A stretch of DNA of 48,388 nt, taken from NCBI GenBank assembly GCA_020251025.1, contig JADCDI010000037.1, positions 1 through 48,388 of the forward strand. Reading direction: 5' to 3'. Below, in pieces: positions 1 to 7,223 of the stretch. The first letter of the stretch is position 1. Each line of letters opens with the position of its first letter. The position numbers and the translations under genes were made by a program. The notes under the pieces were generated by a model. The model had not been told where the DNA came from, searched no databases, and saw only the letters and a program-made list of their open reading frames with translations. The DNA is from Rhodobacter sp. (GTDB lineage Bacteria; Pseudomonadota; Alphaproteobacteria; Rhodobacterales; Rhodobacteraceae).

Positions 1-115
1 CGCTGGCCTCTGCTTCTCCCGGACCTGCCGGTCTGCAGGGCACCGTCCCACGCGGGCGGGGGAAACGCGATGCGTTTCCTGTTCCCGCCCGAACGGGCAG
101 CGGCACCTTCACCGC
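1..115 (+). repeat. Dispersed GC-rich intergenic repeat, copy A (cut by window edge)
   Basis: First of six related GC-rich non-coding segments. Bases 1-69 match the reverse complement of 19707-19775 (copy D) with 4 differences in 69, and match 241-309 in copy B closely. It carries the landmark GCGGGCGGGGGAAACGCG. The left end lies outside the window. No convincing ORF crosses all copies, so it looks like a repeat family and not a gene. Confidence 0.85.
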
Positions 116-385
116 CTCAATGGCAGGGGCCATCGCCCCTGCCACAGCACCATGCCGGGATCAGGACCGGCCGGGGGCCAAAGCCCCCGGCCAGCGCCTG
201 CCCCGCTCCCGGGCGGGCGCTTTGCCCCCGCCGGGTCGGGCGCTGGCCTCTTTGTCTCCCGGACCTGCCGGTCTACGGGGCACCGTCGCGCAGGGGCGGG
301 GGAAACGCGGGTCGCGTCCCCTTTTCCCGCGCGGGGGGTCATCCCTGTCCCCGGATCGGCAAGACTGTCCCGTCCGTCCATGAGG
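116..385 (+). repeat. Dispersed GC-rich intergenic repeat, copy B
   Basis: The most complete plus-strand copy. It opens with a hairpin (GGCAGGGGC-CATC-GCCCCTGCC arms, about 122-144), then the core AAAGCCCCCGGCCAGCGCC (180-198), a second hairpin built on GGCGGGCGC, the segment starting CGCTGGCCTC (241), the landmark GGGGCGGGGGAAACGCG (near 294-310) and a tail CCCGGATCGGCAAGAC (near 352-367). The same landmarks recur in the same order in copies C, D and F. It lies upstream of the methyltransferase gene at 688. Boundaries are approximate. Confidence 0.85.
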
Positions 386-687
386 CCCCGGTGCCCTGGC
401 CGCACCGTGGCAATATTCCCCAAGGACGCGAAAGCGAAGGTCCGGCGGGACCCTGGCCGGGGCCGGTTGCCGCAGGGCGCACGCCCGCAGGCAAAGGGGG
501 TCTGCACGGGCGCAGAAGGGGAGATCGGCGGACAAATCCGCGAGGAAGGGGGCGGGAGTTTGCCTTGTGCAAGGCCCAAGCCGGCAGGGCGGCTGCGCGG
601 GCCCAATCCCGTCCGGCCCCTGCGCCGTCCGGACGCATCCTTTCCACGCCCCTTTCCCGCCCGGCGGGAACGCAGTAGGACAGCGGC
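386..687. other. Intergenic, no gene seen
   Basis: Between repeat copy B and the start at 688 I see only GC-rich overlapping reading frames rich in Pro, Arg and Gly, with no recognisable motif. The methyltransferase promoter presumably lies here, but no clear -35/-10 pair stands out. Confidence 0.5.
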
Positions 688-1914
688 ATGACATCGACCG
701 CAATACCCGCCGCGCCCGCATCGTTTTCCCGCCCCACCGTCCGGCTGAAGCCGAAGGCCGAAGCACGGGCGATCCGCCATGGCTTCCCTTGGGTCTATGC
801 CGACGAATTGGTCACCGACCGGCGCACGCAGGGCCTGGCCCCCGGCGCGCTGGCCGTGCTGGAAGATGCCGACCGCCGCCCGCTGGCGCTGGTGACCGTA
901 AACACAAAATCCAGGATCATCGCCCGGGTGCTGGACCGCGATCCTGATGCGCAGATCGATCAGGACTGGTGTGCGCGCCGCCTGACCACAGCGCTGGCGC
1001 TGCGCGCGCGGCTGTTCGACGCGCCCTTCTACCGCCTTGTCCATGCCGAGGCCGATGGCCTTCCCGGCGTGGTGATCGACCGGTTCGGCGATGTCGCGGT
1101 GATCCAGCCCAATGCCGCCTGGGCCGAGACGCATATCAAGGTGCTCGCCGCCGCCCTGCGCGCGGTGACGGGTGTGTCTGCGGTGGTCAAGAACGGCACC
1201 GGGCGGTCGCGCGGGCTGGAAGGGCTGGTCGAGGAAACCGTGATCCTGAGCGGAGAGATCGGCGGCCCCGTGCCGGTGCCGATGAACGGGGCCACCTATA
1301 TGGCCGATGTGCTGGGCGGGCAGAAGACCGGCCTGTTCTTTGACCAGCGCCCGAACCATGCCTTTGTGCAGCGCCTGGCGCGGGGCGCGCGGGTCCTGGA
1401 CATGTTCAGCCATGTCGGCGGCTTTGCCCTTGCGGCACTGGCGGGCGGGGCGGCAAGCGCGCTTGCGGTCGACGCCTCGGCCACGGCGCTGGCATTGGCC
1501 ACGCAAGGGGCTGCGGCCAGCGGCATGGCGGACCGCTTTGCCACGCGGCAGGGCGATGCCTTTGCCGTGCTGGAAGACCTGGCGCAGGACGGCGCGCAGT
1601 ATGATCTGCTGATCTGCGATCCCCCCGCCTTTGCCCCGGCAAAACCGGCGCTGGAGGCGGGGTTGCGCGCCTATGAACGGCTGGCGCGTCTGGCTGCCCC
1701 GCTGGTGGCGCCGGGCGGCTTTCTGGTGCTGTGTTCCTGTTCGCATGCGGTGGACCTGACGGCGTTGCGCAATGCCAGCGGTCGCGGCATCGGGCGCGGC
1801 GGACGGCGGGCGCAGCTTTTGCACACGGGCTTTGCCGGGCCGGATCATCCGATGCTGCCGCAGCTTGCCGAAAGCGGCTATCTGAAGGCGCTGGTCTTCC
1901 GGCTGGACGGATGA
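688..1914 (+). CDS. Class I SAM-dependent rRNA methyltransferase, RlmI-like
   Basis: A 408-aa protein with the layout of the RlmI/RlmK (COG1092) family: an N-terminal PUA-type RNA-binding region (about residues 15-90), a linker with GLPGVVIDRF (124-133), then a Rossmann methyltransferase domain. GQKTGLFFDQR (211-221), the SAM motif VLDMFSHVGGF (236-246) and the catalytic-type ICDPPAF (309-315) are all present, and LVLCSCSHAVD follows near 350. Family members methylate cytosine C5 in 23S rRNA; the exact target base here is inferred only by family. The start is the ATG at 688, directly before the conserved part. Its stop overlaps the next start as ATGA, so the PIN-domain gene is probably co-translated. 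Confidence 0.88.
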   Translation: MTSTAIPAAPASFSRPTVRLKPKAEARAIRHGFPWVYADELVTDRRTQGLAPGALAVLEDADRRPLALVTVNTKSRIIARVLDRDPDAQIDQDWCARRLTTALALRARLFDAPFYRLVHAEADGLPGVVIDRFGDVAVIQPNAAWAETHIKVLAAALRAVTGVSAVVKNGTGRSRGLEGLVEETVILSGEIGGPVPVPMNGATYMADVLGGQKTGLFFDQRPNHAFVQRLARGARVLDMFSHVGGFALAALAGGAASALAVDASATALALATQGAAASGMADRFATRQGDAFAVLEDLAQDGAQYDLLICDPPAFAPAKPALEAGLRAYERLARLAAPLVAPGGFLVLCSCSHAVDLTALRNASGRGIGRGGRRAQLLHTGFAGPDHPMLPQLAESGYLKALVFRLDG

Positions 1915-2456
1915 AGGTCGTTCTTGACGCCTGTGTGCTTTACCCCACGGTGCTGCGCGAGGTCCTGATCGGCGTGGCACGGGCGGGCCTGTTTGTTCCG
2001 CTGTGGTCGGACCGCATTCTGGAGGAATGGGTGCGCGCCACGCGCAGGCTGGGGGCGGGGGCCGAAACCGTGGCGCGGGGCGAGGTGGCCCTGCTGCGCG
2101 CGGCCTTTCCCGCCGCCTGCGTTCCGGCGCGCCCGGCGATCGAGGCGCGCCTGACGCTGCCCGATGACAATGACCGCCATGTTCTGGCAGTGGCGATTGC
2201 CGCAGGCGCGGATGCGATCCTGACCTTCAACGCCGCCGATTTTCCGCGCCATGTGCTGGCTGCGGAAGGTGTGGCGCGGCGCGACCCCGACGGGTTCCTG
2301 TGGGAGCTGTGGTCGCATCATCCCGTGGCGGTTTCGGGCGTGGCAGAGGCCGTGCGCGCCGGGGCGGAACGGCTTTCGGGCCGCCCGCAGCCGCTGCGCG
2401 CCCTGCTGAAGCGGGCGCGGCTGCCGCGGCTTGGCAAGGCGATGGATCAGGTCTGA
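1911..2456 (+). CDS. PIN-domain protein (putative ribonuclease)
   Basis: A 181-aa protein beginning MKVVLDACVLYP. PIN-type acidic residues are visible: D6 in LDAC, E38/E39 in ILEEW, D85-D88 in LPDDNDRH, and D101 with D110 in ADAILTFNAADFP. PIN domains are Mg-dependent RNases, often toxins of toxin-antitoxin pairs, but no antitoxin gene precedes it: the upstream neighbour is the RNA methyltransferase, overlapping by 4 nt. The roughly 55 C-terminal residues lie beyond the usual PIN core. Its 3' end overlaps the convergent M48 gene by 10 nt. A role in RNA processing together with the methyltransferase is possible but only inferred. Confidence 0.8.
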   Translation: MKVVLDACVLYPTVLREVLIGVARAGLFVPLWSDRILEEWVRATRRLGAGAETVARGEVALLRAAFPAACVPARPAIEARLTLPDDNDRHVLAVAIAAGADAILTFNAADFPRHVLAAEGVARRDPDGFLWELWSHHPVAVSGVAEAVRAGAERLSGRPQPLRALLKRARLPRLGKAMDQV

Positions 2457-3133
2457 AACCAGCGCGCCTCGCGCGCCTCGATCGCGCGGATGCGGTCTTC
2501 GGTGCCGGGGTGGCTCATCAGCCAGGCCGGGGTGCCGGAGGCGGGTGATCCGGTCAGGGCGCCCAGCTTGCGGAACAGCGACTTCTGCGCCCCGGTGCCG
2601 ATCCCGGATTTGACCAGAAGGGCGCTGGCATAGGCATCGGCCTCATGCTCGTCGCTGCGCGACAGATGGGCGGCCAGCGCACCGGTGATGGTGCGCGCCA
2701 GCAGTACCCCGACACCGGGGACCAGCCGCGACAGGAAGGTGGACAGCAGCATCATCAGCGCGTTCTGGCCGGTAAAGTCGATCATCCGCCGCCGCGCATG
2801 GCCAAGGGCAACATGGCCCAGTTCATGCGCGATGACAGAGGCCAGTTCTTCGGCCGTGACCTTGCCCGACCGGTACTGGTTCAGGAACCCGCGCGTCAGA
2901 AAGACGCGGCCATCGGGTGCGGCCAGTCCGTTGACGATATCAACGTCGTAAAGATGGACCGTCACCTGCGGCAGATCAAGCGCCCGCGCCATGCGCGCGG
3001 TCAGGGCGGTGATCTCCGGCTCGTCCAGGATGCGCGAGTTTGCATCAAGGGTCTTCAGCGTCCGCCAGACCGAAAAGCGGTACATGGCAAGGCCGTAGGC
3101 CAGCGTCAGCAGGATGGGAAGGAACGTCAGCAT
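2447..3133 (-). CDS. M48-family zinc metalloprotease, membrane-anchored
   Basis: A 228-aa protein with an N-terminal membrane helix (residues 1-20), the zinc site HELGH at 103-107, the third-ligand motif DEHEAD at 161-166 (E164), a hydrophobic segment between them (about 124-157) and the family signature SHPGTEDRI at 207-215. This is the core of the HtpX/Ste24-like M48 peptidases, membrane-embedded proteases acting in envelope quality control. I start at MLTFLP and not at the longer upstream frame, because the extra 35 residues are Arg/Gly-rich and unlike the family. It is the last gene of the minus-strand DedA operon, 43 nt after the previous stop. Confidence 0.9.
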   Translation of the reverse strand: MLTFLPILLTLAYGLAMYRFSVWRTLKTLDANSRILDEPEITALTARMARALDLPQVTVHLYDVDIVNGLAAPDGRVFLTRGFLNQYRSGKVTAEELASVIAHELGHVALGHARRRMIDFTGQNALMMLLSTFLSRLVPGVGVLLARTITGALAAHLSRSDEHEADAYASALLVKSGIGTGAQKSLFRKLGALTGSPASGTPAWLMSHPGTEDRIRAIEAREARWFQT

Positions 3134-3176
3134 GGTCCGAATATGGGGTGCGATCCGGGCGGCGCAAAGGGGAAGA

Positions 3177-3773
3177 TCATGCGGCGTGCGGCCGCCGCCG
3201 AATCCACAGCTGCCGCCCCAGCCAGATGGCCGCCGCAAGTGCTGTCAGGGCGATCACGGCAGAGGTCATCGTCGTGCCAAGGTCCTTGACCTTGTGGGCA
3301 AAGAAGGCCCCGGTGCCCAGATAGGCCAGAATCCAGACGGCATCACCCACCAGCACGCCCAGCGTAAAGCGATGCCAGGCGATGCGGGTGGCCCCCGAGG
3401 CCAGGTTGATCCAGGGGCCAAGGGCCGACAGCGGGAAGCGGCTGATGATCACGGCGATCACCGCGCGCCGGTCCAGTTCCGCGCGGGCGCGGTCCATCAG
3501 GGGCGTGAATTGCGGCTTGGTGCGGAACCTTTCCCACAGGGGCTGCCCGCCCGCGCGGCCCGCGCCATAGCCGATCTGATCGCCCAGAATGGCACCCACA
3601 AGCGTGGTCAGCGCAACGGGAAGAAACTGCATGTCGCCCGAGGCAATAAAGGCACCTGCCGCCAGCATGAGCGCCGAGGTCGGGATCGGCACGCCCGCGC
3701 AGGACAGAAGCGCGGCCAGGAACAGCACCGAAGCGCCGTGGCGCGGGATCAGGGCGTAAAGCTCGGCGATCAT
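3177..3773 (-). CDS. DedA-like membrane protein, copy 1
   Basis: A 198-aa polytopic membrane protein of the DedA/VTT (SNARE-associated) family, probably a lipid or proton-coupled transporter in the inner membrane. Visible family elements: re-entrant motif CAGVPIPTS (25-33), GDQIGYGAGR (64-73), SRFPLSALGPWINLASGA (111-128), and C-terminal hydrophobic helices. As I recall, E. coli DedA proteins need an acidic residue after the P-x-P turn and two Arg in the R-F-x-P-G-x-R motif. Here the first position is Thr/Ser and the second Arg position is Leu; D65 and R112 are kept. It overlaps the upstream small-protein gene by 4 nt and is paralogous to 4156-4749. Confidence 0.88.
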   Translation of the reverse strand: MIAELYALIPRHGASVLFLAALLSCAGVPIPTSALMLAAGAFIASGDMQFLPVALTTLVGAILGDQIGYGAGRAGGQPLWERFRTKPQFTPLMDRARAELDRRAVIAVIISRFPLSALGPWINLASGATRIAWHRFTLGVLVGDAVWILAYLGTGAFFAHKVKDLGTTMTSAVIALTALAAAIWLGRQLWIRRRPHAA

Positions 3774-4102
3774 GCGCCGCCCCCCGCCCGGTCGATGGCC
3801 TGCTGTACCTGCTCAAGCAGCACTTCGGGTGCCAGGCCGCGCTGTGCCGCCAGATCGTTCAGGCTGGAAAAGGGCATATCCTGACCGGTCAGCCCCAGGA
3901 CAGGGGCAAGGGCATCGCGGGGCAGGTTGAAGACCGCGATCACGTGGCGCGGCGTCATCCAGCCTTCGGCCTGCGGTCTTTCGGAAGTCAAAATCCGGGT
4001 GGAAAACAGCCAGACCGCATGTGCGCCAAAGCCAAGGGCCATGGCACAAAGCAAGAAGAAGACCGCAGTCAGAACCGGATTCCGGCGGGTCTGGTCCGAC
4101 AT
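3770..4102 (-). CDS. Small one-TM protein paired with DedA, copy 1
   Basis: A 110-aa protein of unknown function. Residues 11-33 form one membrane helix; the soluble part carries WMTPRHVIAVFNLP (48-61), LGL (69-71) and LNDLAAQRGL (81-90), a pattern resembling a small helical HTH-like or regulatory domain. It is clearly homologous to the gene at 4746-5057: both have HA[VL]W after the helix, WMTP, [LI]P, LGL and an A-A-x-R-G motif in the same order. ATG at 4102 is chosen because an AAGGGGAAG-like ribosome-binding site precedes it. The ATGA overlap with the DedA gene suggests the two products work together. No function is known to me. Confidence 0.82.
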   Translation of the reverse strand: MSDQTRRNPVLTAVFFLLCAMALGFGAHAVWLFSTRILTSERPQAEGWMTPRHVIAVFNLPRDALAPVLGLTGQDMPFSSLNDLAAQRGLAPEVLLEQVQQAIDRAGGGA

Positions 4103-4155
4103 GGTTTGTTCTTCCCCTTTCCTGATCGGCATGGTGGCCGCAAGGCCGCAGCATT

Positions 4156-4749
4156 TCAAGCGGTTCTGCGCCGCCGCCGCCAAAGGGCGCGGCCCAGCAG
4201 CACCGCGACCAGCCCTGCGGCCAGGGCGCCGATGACCGAACCGGCGGCGGCCCCCGTTTCCTGCAGCCGCGCGCCGAAGACAACGCCGAGGCCGATGTAC
4301 AGCCCGACCCAGGTGCTTTCCCCCAGCAGGCTGGCCAGCGAAAAGCGCCGCCAGCCAAGCCGGGTCGCGCCTGCGGCGAAATTGACCCAAGGGCCCAGCG
4401 CGCTGAACAGCCAGCGGCTGAGATAGACGGTCATTCCGCCGCGCCGGTGCAGTTCGCGCGCGGCGCGGCGGGCCGGCGGGCCGGTCTTGCGGCCTGCAAG
4501 AAGCCGCGACCAAAGGCGGATACCGCCGGAACGCCCGATGCCATATCCCGCCTGGTCGCCCAGAAGCGCGCCGGAAAGGGCGGCGCCCACCACGGGCAGG
4601 GCCGCCAGATCGCCCGATGCCACAAAGGCCCCGGCCGCCAGCATCAGAAGCGATGACGGGATCGGCACCGCAAGACAGGACAGGAAGGTGGCCGCAAAAA
4701 GCACCAGCGCGCCATGTTCGGGAACCAGCGCCAGCAGCGTGTCGGTCAC
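4156..4749 (-). CDS. DedA-like membrane protein, copy 2
   Basis: A 197-aa paralogue of the protein at 3177-3773, collinear over its full length: LSCLAVPIPSS matches LSCAGVPIPTS, GALLGDQAGYGIGR matches GAILGDQIGYGAGR, and LFSALGPWVNFAAGATR matches PLSALGPWINLASGATR. It shares the same departures from canonical DedA: no acidic residue after P-x-P and no second Arg in the R motif. It overlaps the upstream small-protein gene by 4 nt, exactly as in copy 1, and is followed after 53 nt by the second cassette. A tandem cassette duplication followed by divergence explains the arrangement. Confidence 0.87.
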   Translation of the reverse strand: MTDTLLALVPEHGALVLFAATFLSCLAVPIPSSLLMLAAGAFVASGDLAALPVVGAALSGALLGDQAGYGIGRSGGIRLWSRLLAGRKTGPPARRAARELHRRGGMTVYLSRWLFSALGPWVNFAAGATRLGWRRFSLASLLGESTWVGLYIGLGVVFGARLQETGAAAGSVIGALAAGLVAVLLGRALWRRRRRTA

Positions 4750-5057
4750 CGGGGCACCACGGCCTGCACCGACGCAAGCAGTGCTGCCAGCGGGACGCCG
4801 CGTGCTGCGGCAATCTCTTCCAGTGTCCTGCCGCGCGCCGATCCCGGTTCAAGCCCAAGCGCCTGCGCCATGACCTCTGGGGGGATGCCATAGGTGCGCA
4901 CGATATAGCCGGGCGTCATCCAGGCCTGGACCGGGCCGGGCGACGGGTCCAGATGCGTGACCACCCACAGCGCGTGCAGCGCAAAGGCGACAAACAGGAC
5001 CAGCGCCAGCCCGAAGGCCGCGATCAGCCAGCGCGGGCGGCGGGCCGCGCGCGTCAC
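4746..5057 (-). CDS. Small one-TM protein paired with DedA, copy 2
   Basis: A 103-aa paralogue of the 3770-4102 product: a basic N-terminus (MTRAARRPR), one membrane helix (about 10-33), then WMTPGYIVRTYGIP (46-59), LGL (67-69) and LEEIAAARGV (78-87). The start is GTG at 5057, overlapping the upstream stop as GTGA, which supports translational coupling to the ORF at 5054-5434. The conserved C-terminal module resembles a degenerate helix-turn-helix or protein-interaction fold. I do not recognise a named family. Confidence 0.8.
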   Translation of the reverse strand: MTRAARRPRWLIAAFGLALVLFVAFALHALWVVTHLDPSPGPVQAWMTPGYIVRTYGIPPEVMAQALGLEPGSARGRTLEEIAAARGVPLAALLASVQAVVPR

Positions 5058-5434
5058 CGCGCCACCTTGCGCATGGCGCGCCCCGGACCGTCCCCTGTCA
5101 TCGGCACCATGCGGCCGTCAAAGATGCCCCGGATAAGGGTGACCGTCCCGGCCTGTTCGCGGAACTTTTCCGGCACCGGAGCGATCCTTGCCGCATGCGG
5201 CCCCTGTGCCCGGGCGCGTTCCAGCCAGACCTGACCGCTTTCGCCGTTGCAGTCTTCACCGCCAGCACCGGGGTGCAGCCGCTCATCCAGGGTCATGGCG
5301 GCATCGCCGGCACAAAGGCGGCGACAGTCAGAGCCATGGCTGCGCCGCAGGGGCCGGGTCGGGGTCTGCGAGCCCGGGCGGCGGCGAATGTCGATCCGCG
5401 CAGCCCTGTCGGGGCCGTGGTGAAGAAAGAACAC
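5054..5434 (-). CDS. Hypothetical protein, first ORF of the DedA operon
   Basis: A 126-aa reading frame from a GTG at 5434 (MFFLHHGPDRAARIDIRRR) to a stop that overlaps the GTG of the next gene. It is hydrophilic, contains two Cys near the middle and another at about residue 60, and ends IRGIFDGRMVPMTGDGPGRAMRKVAR (shown only as a landmark in part: IRGIFDGRMVP). Third codon positions are strongly G/C, which supports coding, but no family is recognised. The frame also stays open upstream into repeat copy C, so the true start is uncertain and the 5' end may have been rewritten by the repeat. Confidence 0.5.
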   Translation of the reverse strand: MFFLHHGPDRAARIDIRRRPGSQTPTRPLRRSHGSDCRRLCAGDAAMTLDERLHPGAGGEDCNGESGQVWLERARAQGPHAARIAPVPEKFREQAGTVTLIRGIFDGRMVPMTGDGPGRAMRKVAR

Positions 5435-5439
5435 CTTCA

Positions 5440-5650
5440 GCGGCCCCAAGCCCCCGGCCAGTGCCCGCCCCGCCCCCGGCGGGTGCCAGCCTGCCGGGGA
5501 TGCGGGCCGCAGGGGTCTTTGCAGCACCCTTGCGCAGGGGCGGGGGAAATGCGGTGCCTTTCCTGATTGCGACCGAAGGGGCAGTCCCTTTGCCCGGATC
5601 GACAAGGATTTCCCGGCAGGCACGCGGTGGGTCTGCAGTTTCGCCACCCT
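5440..5650 (+). repeat. Dispersed GC-rich intergenic repeat, copy C
   Basis: Shares with copies A, B, D and F the core AAGCCCCCGGCCAGTGCC (5448-5465), GCGCAGGGGCGGGGGAAATGCGG (5533-5555 region), and the tail CCCGGATCGACAAGGATTTCCCGGCAGGC before the next gene (key words only: CCCGGATCGACAAGG). It lacks the leading hairpin of copy B. It lies between the first ORF of the DedA operon and the stop of the 54-aa gene. Confidence 0.85.
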
Positions 5651-5651
5651 G

Positions 5652-5816
5652 TCACACCATCCGGCTGACCAGGACGGTCACGAAGACCCCCAGAATGCCA
5701 AAGGCAATGCCGTAGCCTGCGGCATATTGCAACTGGTCCAGACCGCGCCCGCCGCGCCGCCGGGCGATGCCCCATCCGGTCAGCGCGCCGAACACCAAAG
5801 CCGCAAGAATGATCAT
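5652..5816 (-). CDS. 54-aa two-helix membrane protein
   Basis: A short protein, MIILAALVFGALTGWGIAR then RRGGRGLDQLQYAAGYG then a second helix IAFGILGVFVTVLVSRMV. Two membrane helices are joined by a basic loop. I recall similar proteins of this size being conserved, function unknown, in Rhodobacterales. The start is ATG at 5816. It is downstream of the DUF2927 lipoprotein gene (51-nt gap) and could be co-transcribed with it. Repeat copy C begins immediately after its stop. Confidence 0.7.
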   Translation of the reverse strand: MIILAALVFGALTGWGIARRRGGRGLDQLQYAAGYGIAFGILGVFVTVLVSRMV

Positions 5817-5867
5817 GGTCGTGCCTTTCCGCCAAAGGCACGGTCGGCCCGGCGTTGTCGGGTTGGG

Positions 5868-7223
5868 TCAGCCGCCCTGCAGCGGCGACAAGACGGCGAT
5901 TTCCGTCAGGTACCTGCGCACCTCATCGTCCGTGCCAAAGCCATAGCGCGCCCAGCCCATGCTGTCGAGCCGCAGGGCCTGTGCCTGAACCGCATTGCCG
6001 GTCAGCGCCAGCGCTTCGGCCTTGATCATCAGCAGACTGGCCAGAAGGGCCGCGTTTTCCGACCGGGTGACAGCCGGCATCGCCCGGTTCGCCAGTTTGA
6101 TCGCATCGGCAGGCTGGCCTGCGGACAGGGCAAAAGCCGCCATCTGCACATCGAGATGGGCCAGGTGAATGCCGGCGTCGGGCAGGGTCCGGTAAATGCG
6201 GGCCGCATCCGCCAGGGCGCCGACAGCCGCATCGGGATCATCGGCCAGGCCGAGCCGCCCGACGGCGAAATAGCTGAAGCCAAGCCGGCTGTCGGCCCAG
6301 CCTTCGGACCGGGCGATCTGCAGCGCCTGCCGGGCGGCCGCCCGGCGCTGATCGGGGGTGCCCCGCGGCCCCAGCGCCTTCTCCATGGCTTGGACCCAAG
6401 CGCGTGGCGTGGGGGTGGGCGGCAGGGGGGTGCCCGGACCGCCGCCGGGATTGAGCCGGGAAAGAACCGCCGGAAGCCGGGCCGCCACCGCCGCCCTGTC
6501 CATGCCGTTTGCAAGCTCGGGTGCGTAATGAACCCTCAGCACCAGCATGTCGAAGCCGGTCAGCACCGTATGGAAATTGTCGTCATTGAACACCGAGTCT
6601 GACAGTTCATAAAGATCGTTCAGCGGGCCCAGGGCCTGCGCCACTTCCTCGTGCAGGCAATCGCGGATTTCCTGGGGTGCGGTATCGGACGGGATGAAGA
6701 CGGCCACCCGGTCGCGCGTGGTCAGCCTTGTCCAGTCCACCCGGTCGGTGCGGCGGGCGCTGCGGTAGTCTGACCAGCTTGAAACACGCGGCACGACAAA
6801 GCAGGCGGCCTGCGGCACCACCGCCTGCAACTGGCGGCGCGGCAAGAATTCCACCGTGATCGAGGCCGGTCCGGCGGCGACGGGCGTGATGTCGATGCCC
6901 GCTTCGGCGTTCAGGCGGGCCAGCAGCCGGGACAGGTCGGTTGCAGCCGTGGGGGGCACATCGCCGGTCAGGGCGAGGGTGATCGGCCCGGAAAACCGGG
7001 TCAGCCGGGGCATGTCCCGCCCGCTTTCCATCTGGAATTCCAGCGCAAGGATGTCGCGCGCGATGCCGGCATTGCTGCGCTGCGGGGGCGCGGCCTGCCC
7101 GGGGGGAAAGGTCTTCATCGCCGGCAGGTCCGCAAGGGCCGGGGTCCGGCGTTCCGGCACCCCGGCGGGAAGGGCGCAGGCCGACAGAAGGACAAGACAG
7201 GCCAGACATGCCATGATCCGCAT
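5868..7223 (-). CDS. DUF2927-domain lipoprotein
   Basis: A 451-aa exported lipoprotein. The N-terminus MRIMACLACLVLLSAC ends in a lipobox (L-S-A-C16), so the mature protein is probably lipid-anchored. Residues about 55-265 match the DUF2927 family as I recall it, including RDCLHEEVAQALGPLNDLYELSDSVFND-type sequence (key residues H-E-E-x-x-Q, then N-D). The remaining C-terminal part (about 280-450) is Ala-rich and helical with TPR-like repeats. Molecular function is unknown; the HEExxQ element recalls a metallopeptidase fold but activity is not established. Confidence 0.82.
   Translation of the reverse strand: MRIMACLACLVLLSACALPAGVPERRTPALADLPAMKTFPPGQAAPPQRSNAGIARDILALEFQMESGRDMPRLTRFSGPITLALTGDVPPTAATDLSRLLARLNAEAGIDITPVAAGPASITVEFLPRRQLQAVVPQAACFVVPRVSSWSDYRSARRTDRVDWTRLTTRDRVAVFIPSDTAPQEIRDCLHEEVAQALGPLNDLYELSDSVFNDDNFHTVLTGFDMLVLRVHYAPELANGMDRAAVAARLPAVLSRLNPGGGPGTPLPPTPTPRAWVQAMEKALGPRGTPDQRRAAARQALQIARSEGWADSRLGFSYFAVGRLGLADDPDAAVGALADAARIYRTLPDAGIHLAHLDVQMAAFALSAGQPADAIKLANRAMPAVTRSENAALLASLLMIKAEALALTGNAVQAQALRLDSMGWARYGFGTDDEVRRYLTEIAVLSPLQGG

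Noticed and set aside
109-1980. 623-aa minus-strand open frame
   Set aside because: It is antisense to the methyltransferase and the repeat copies, Arg/Gln/His-rich, and shows no motif; typical shadow of GC-rich coding DNA.
1911-2456. PIN protein as toxin of a toxin-antitoxin module
   Set aside because: No small antitoxin gene overlaps or precedes it; the upstream partner is an RNA methyltransferase.
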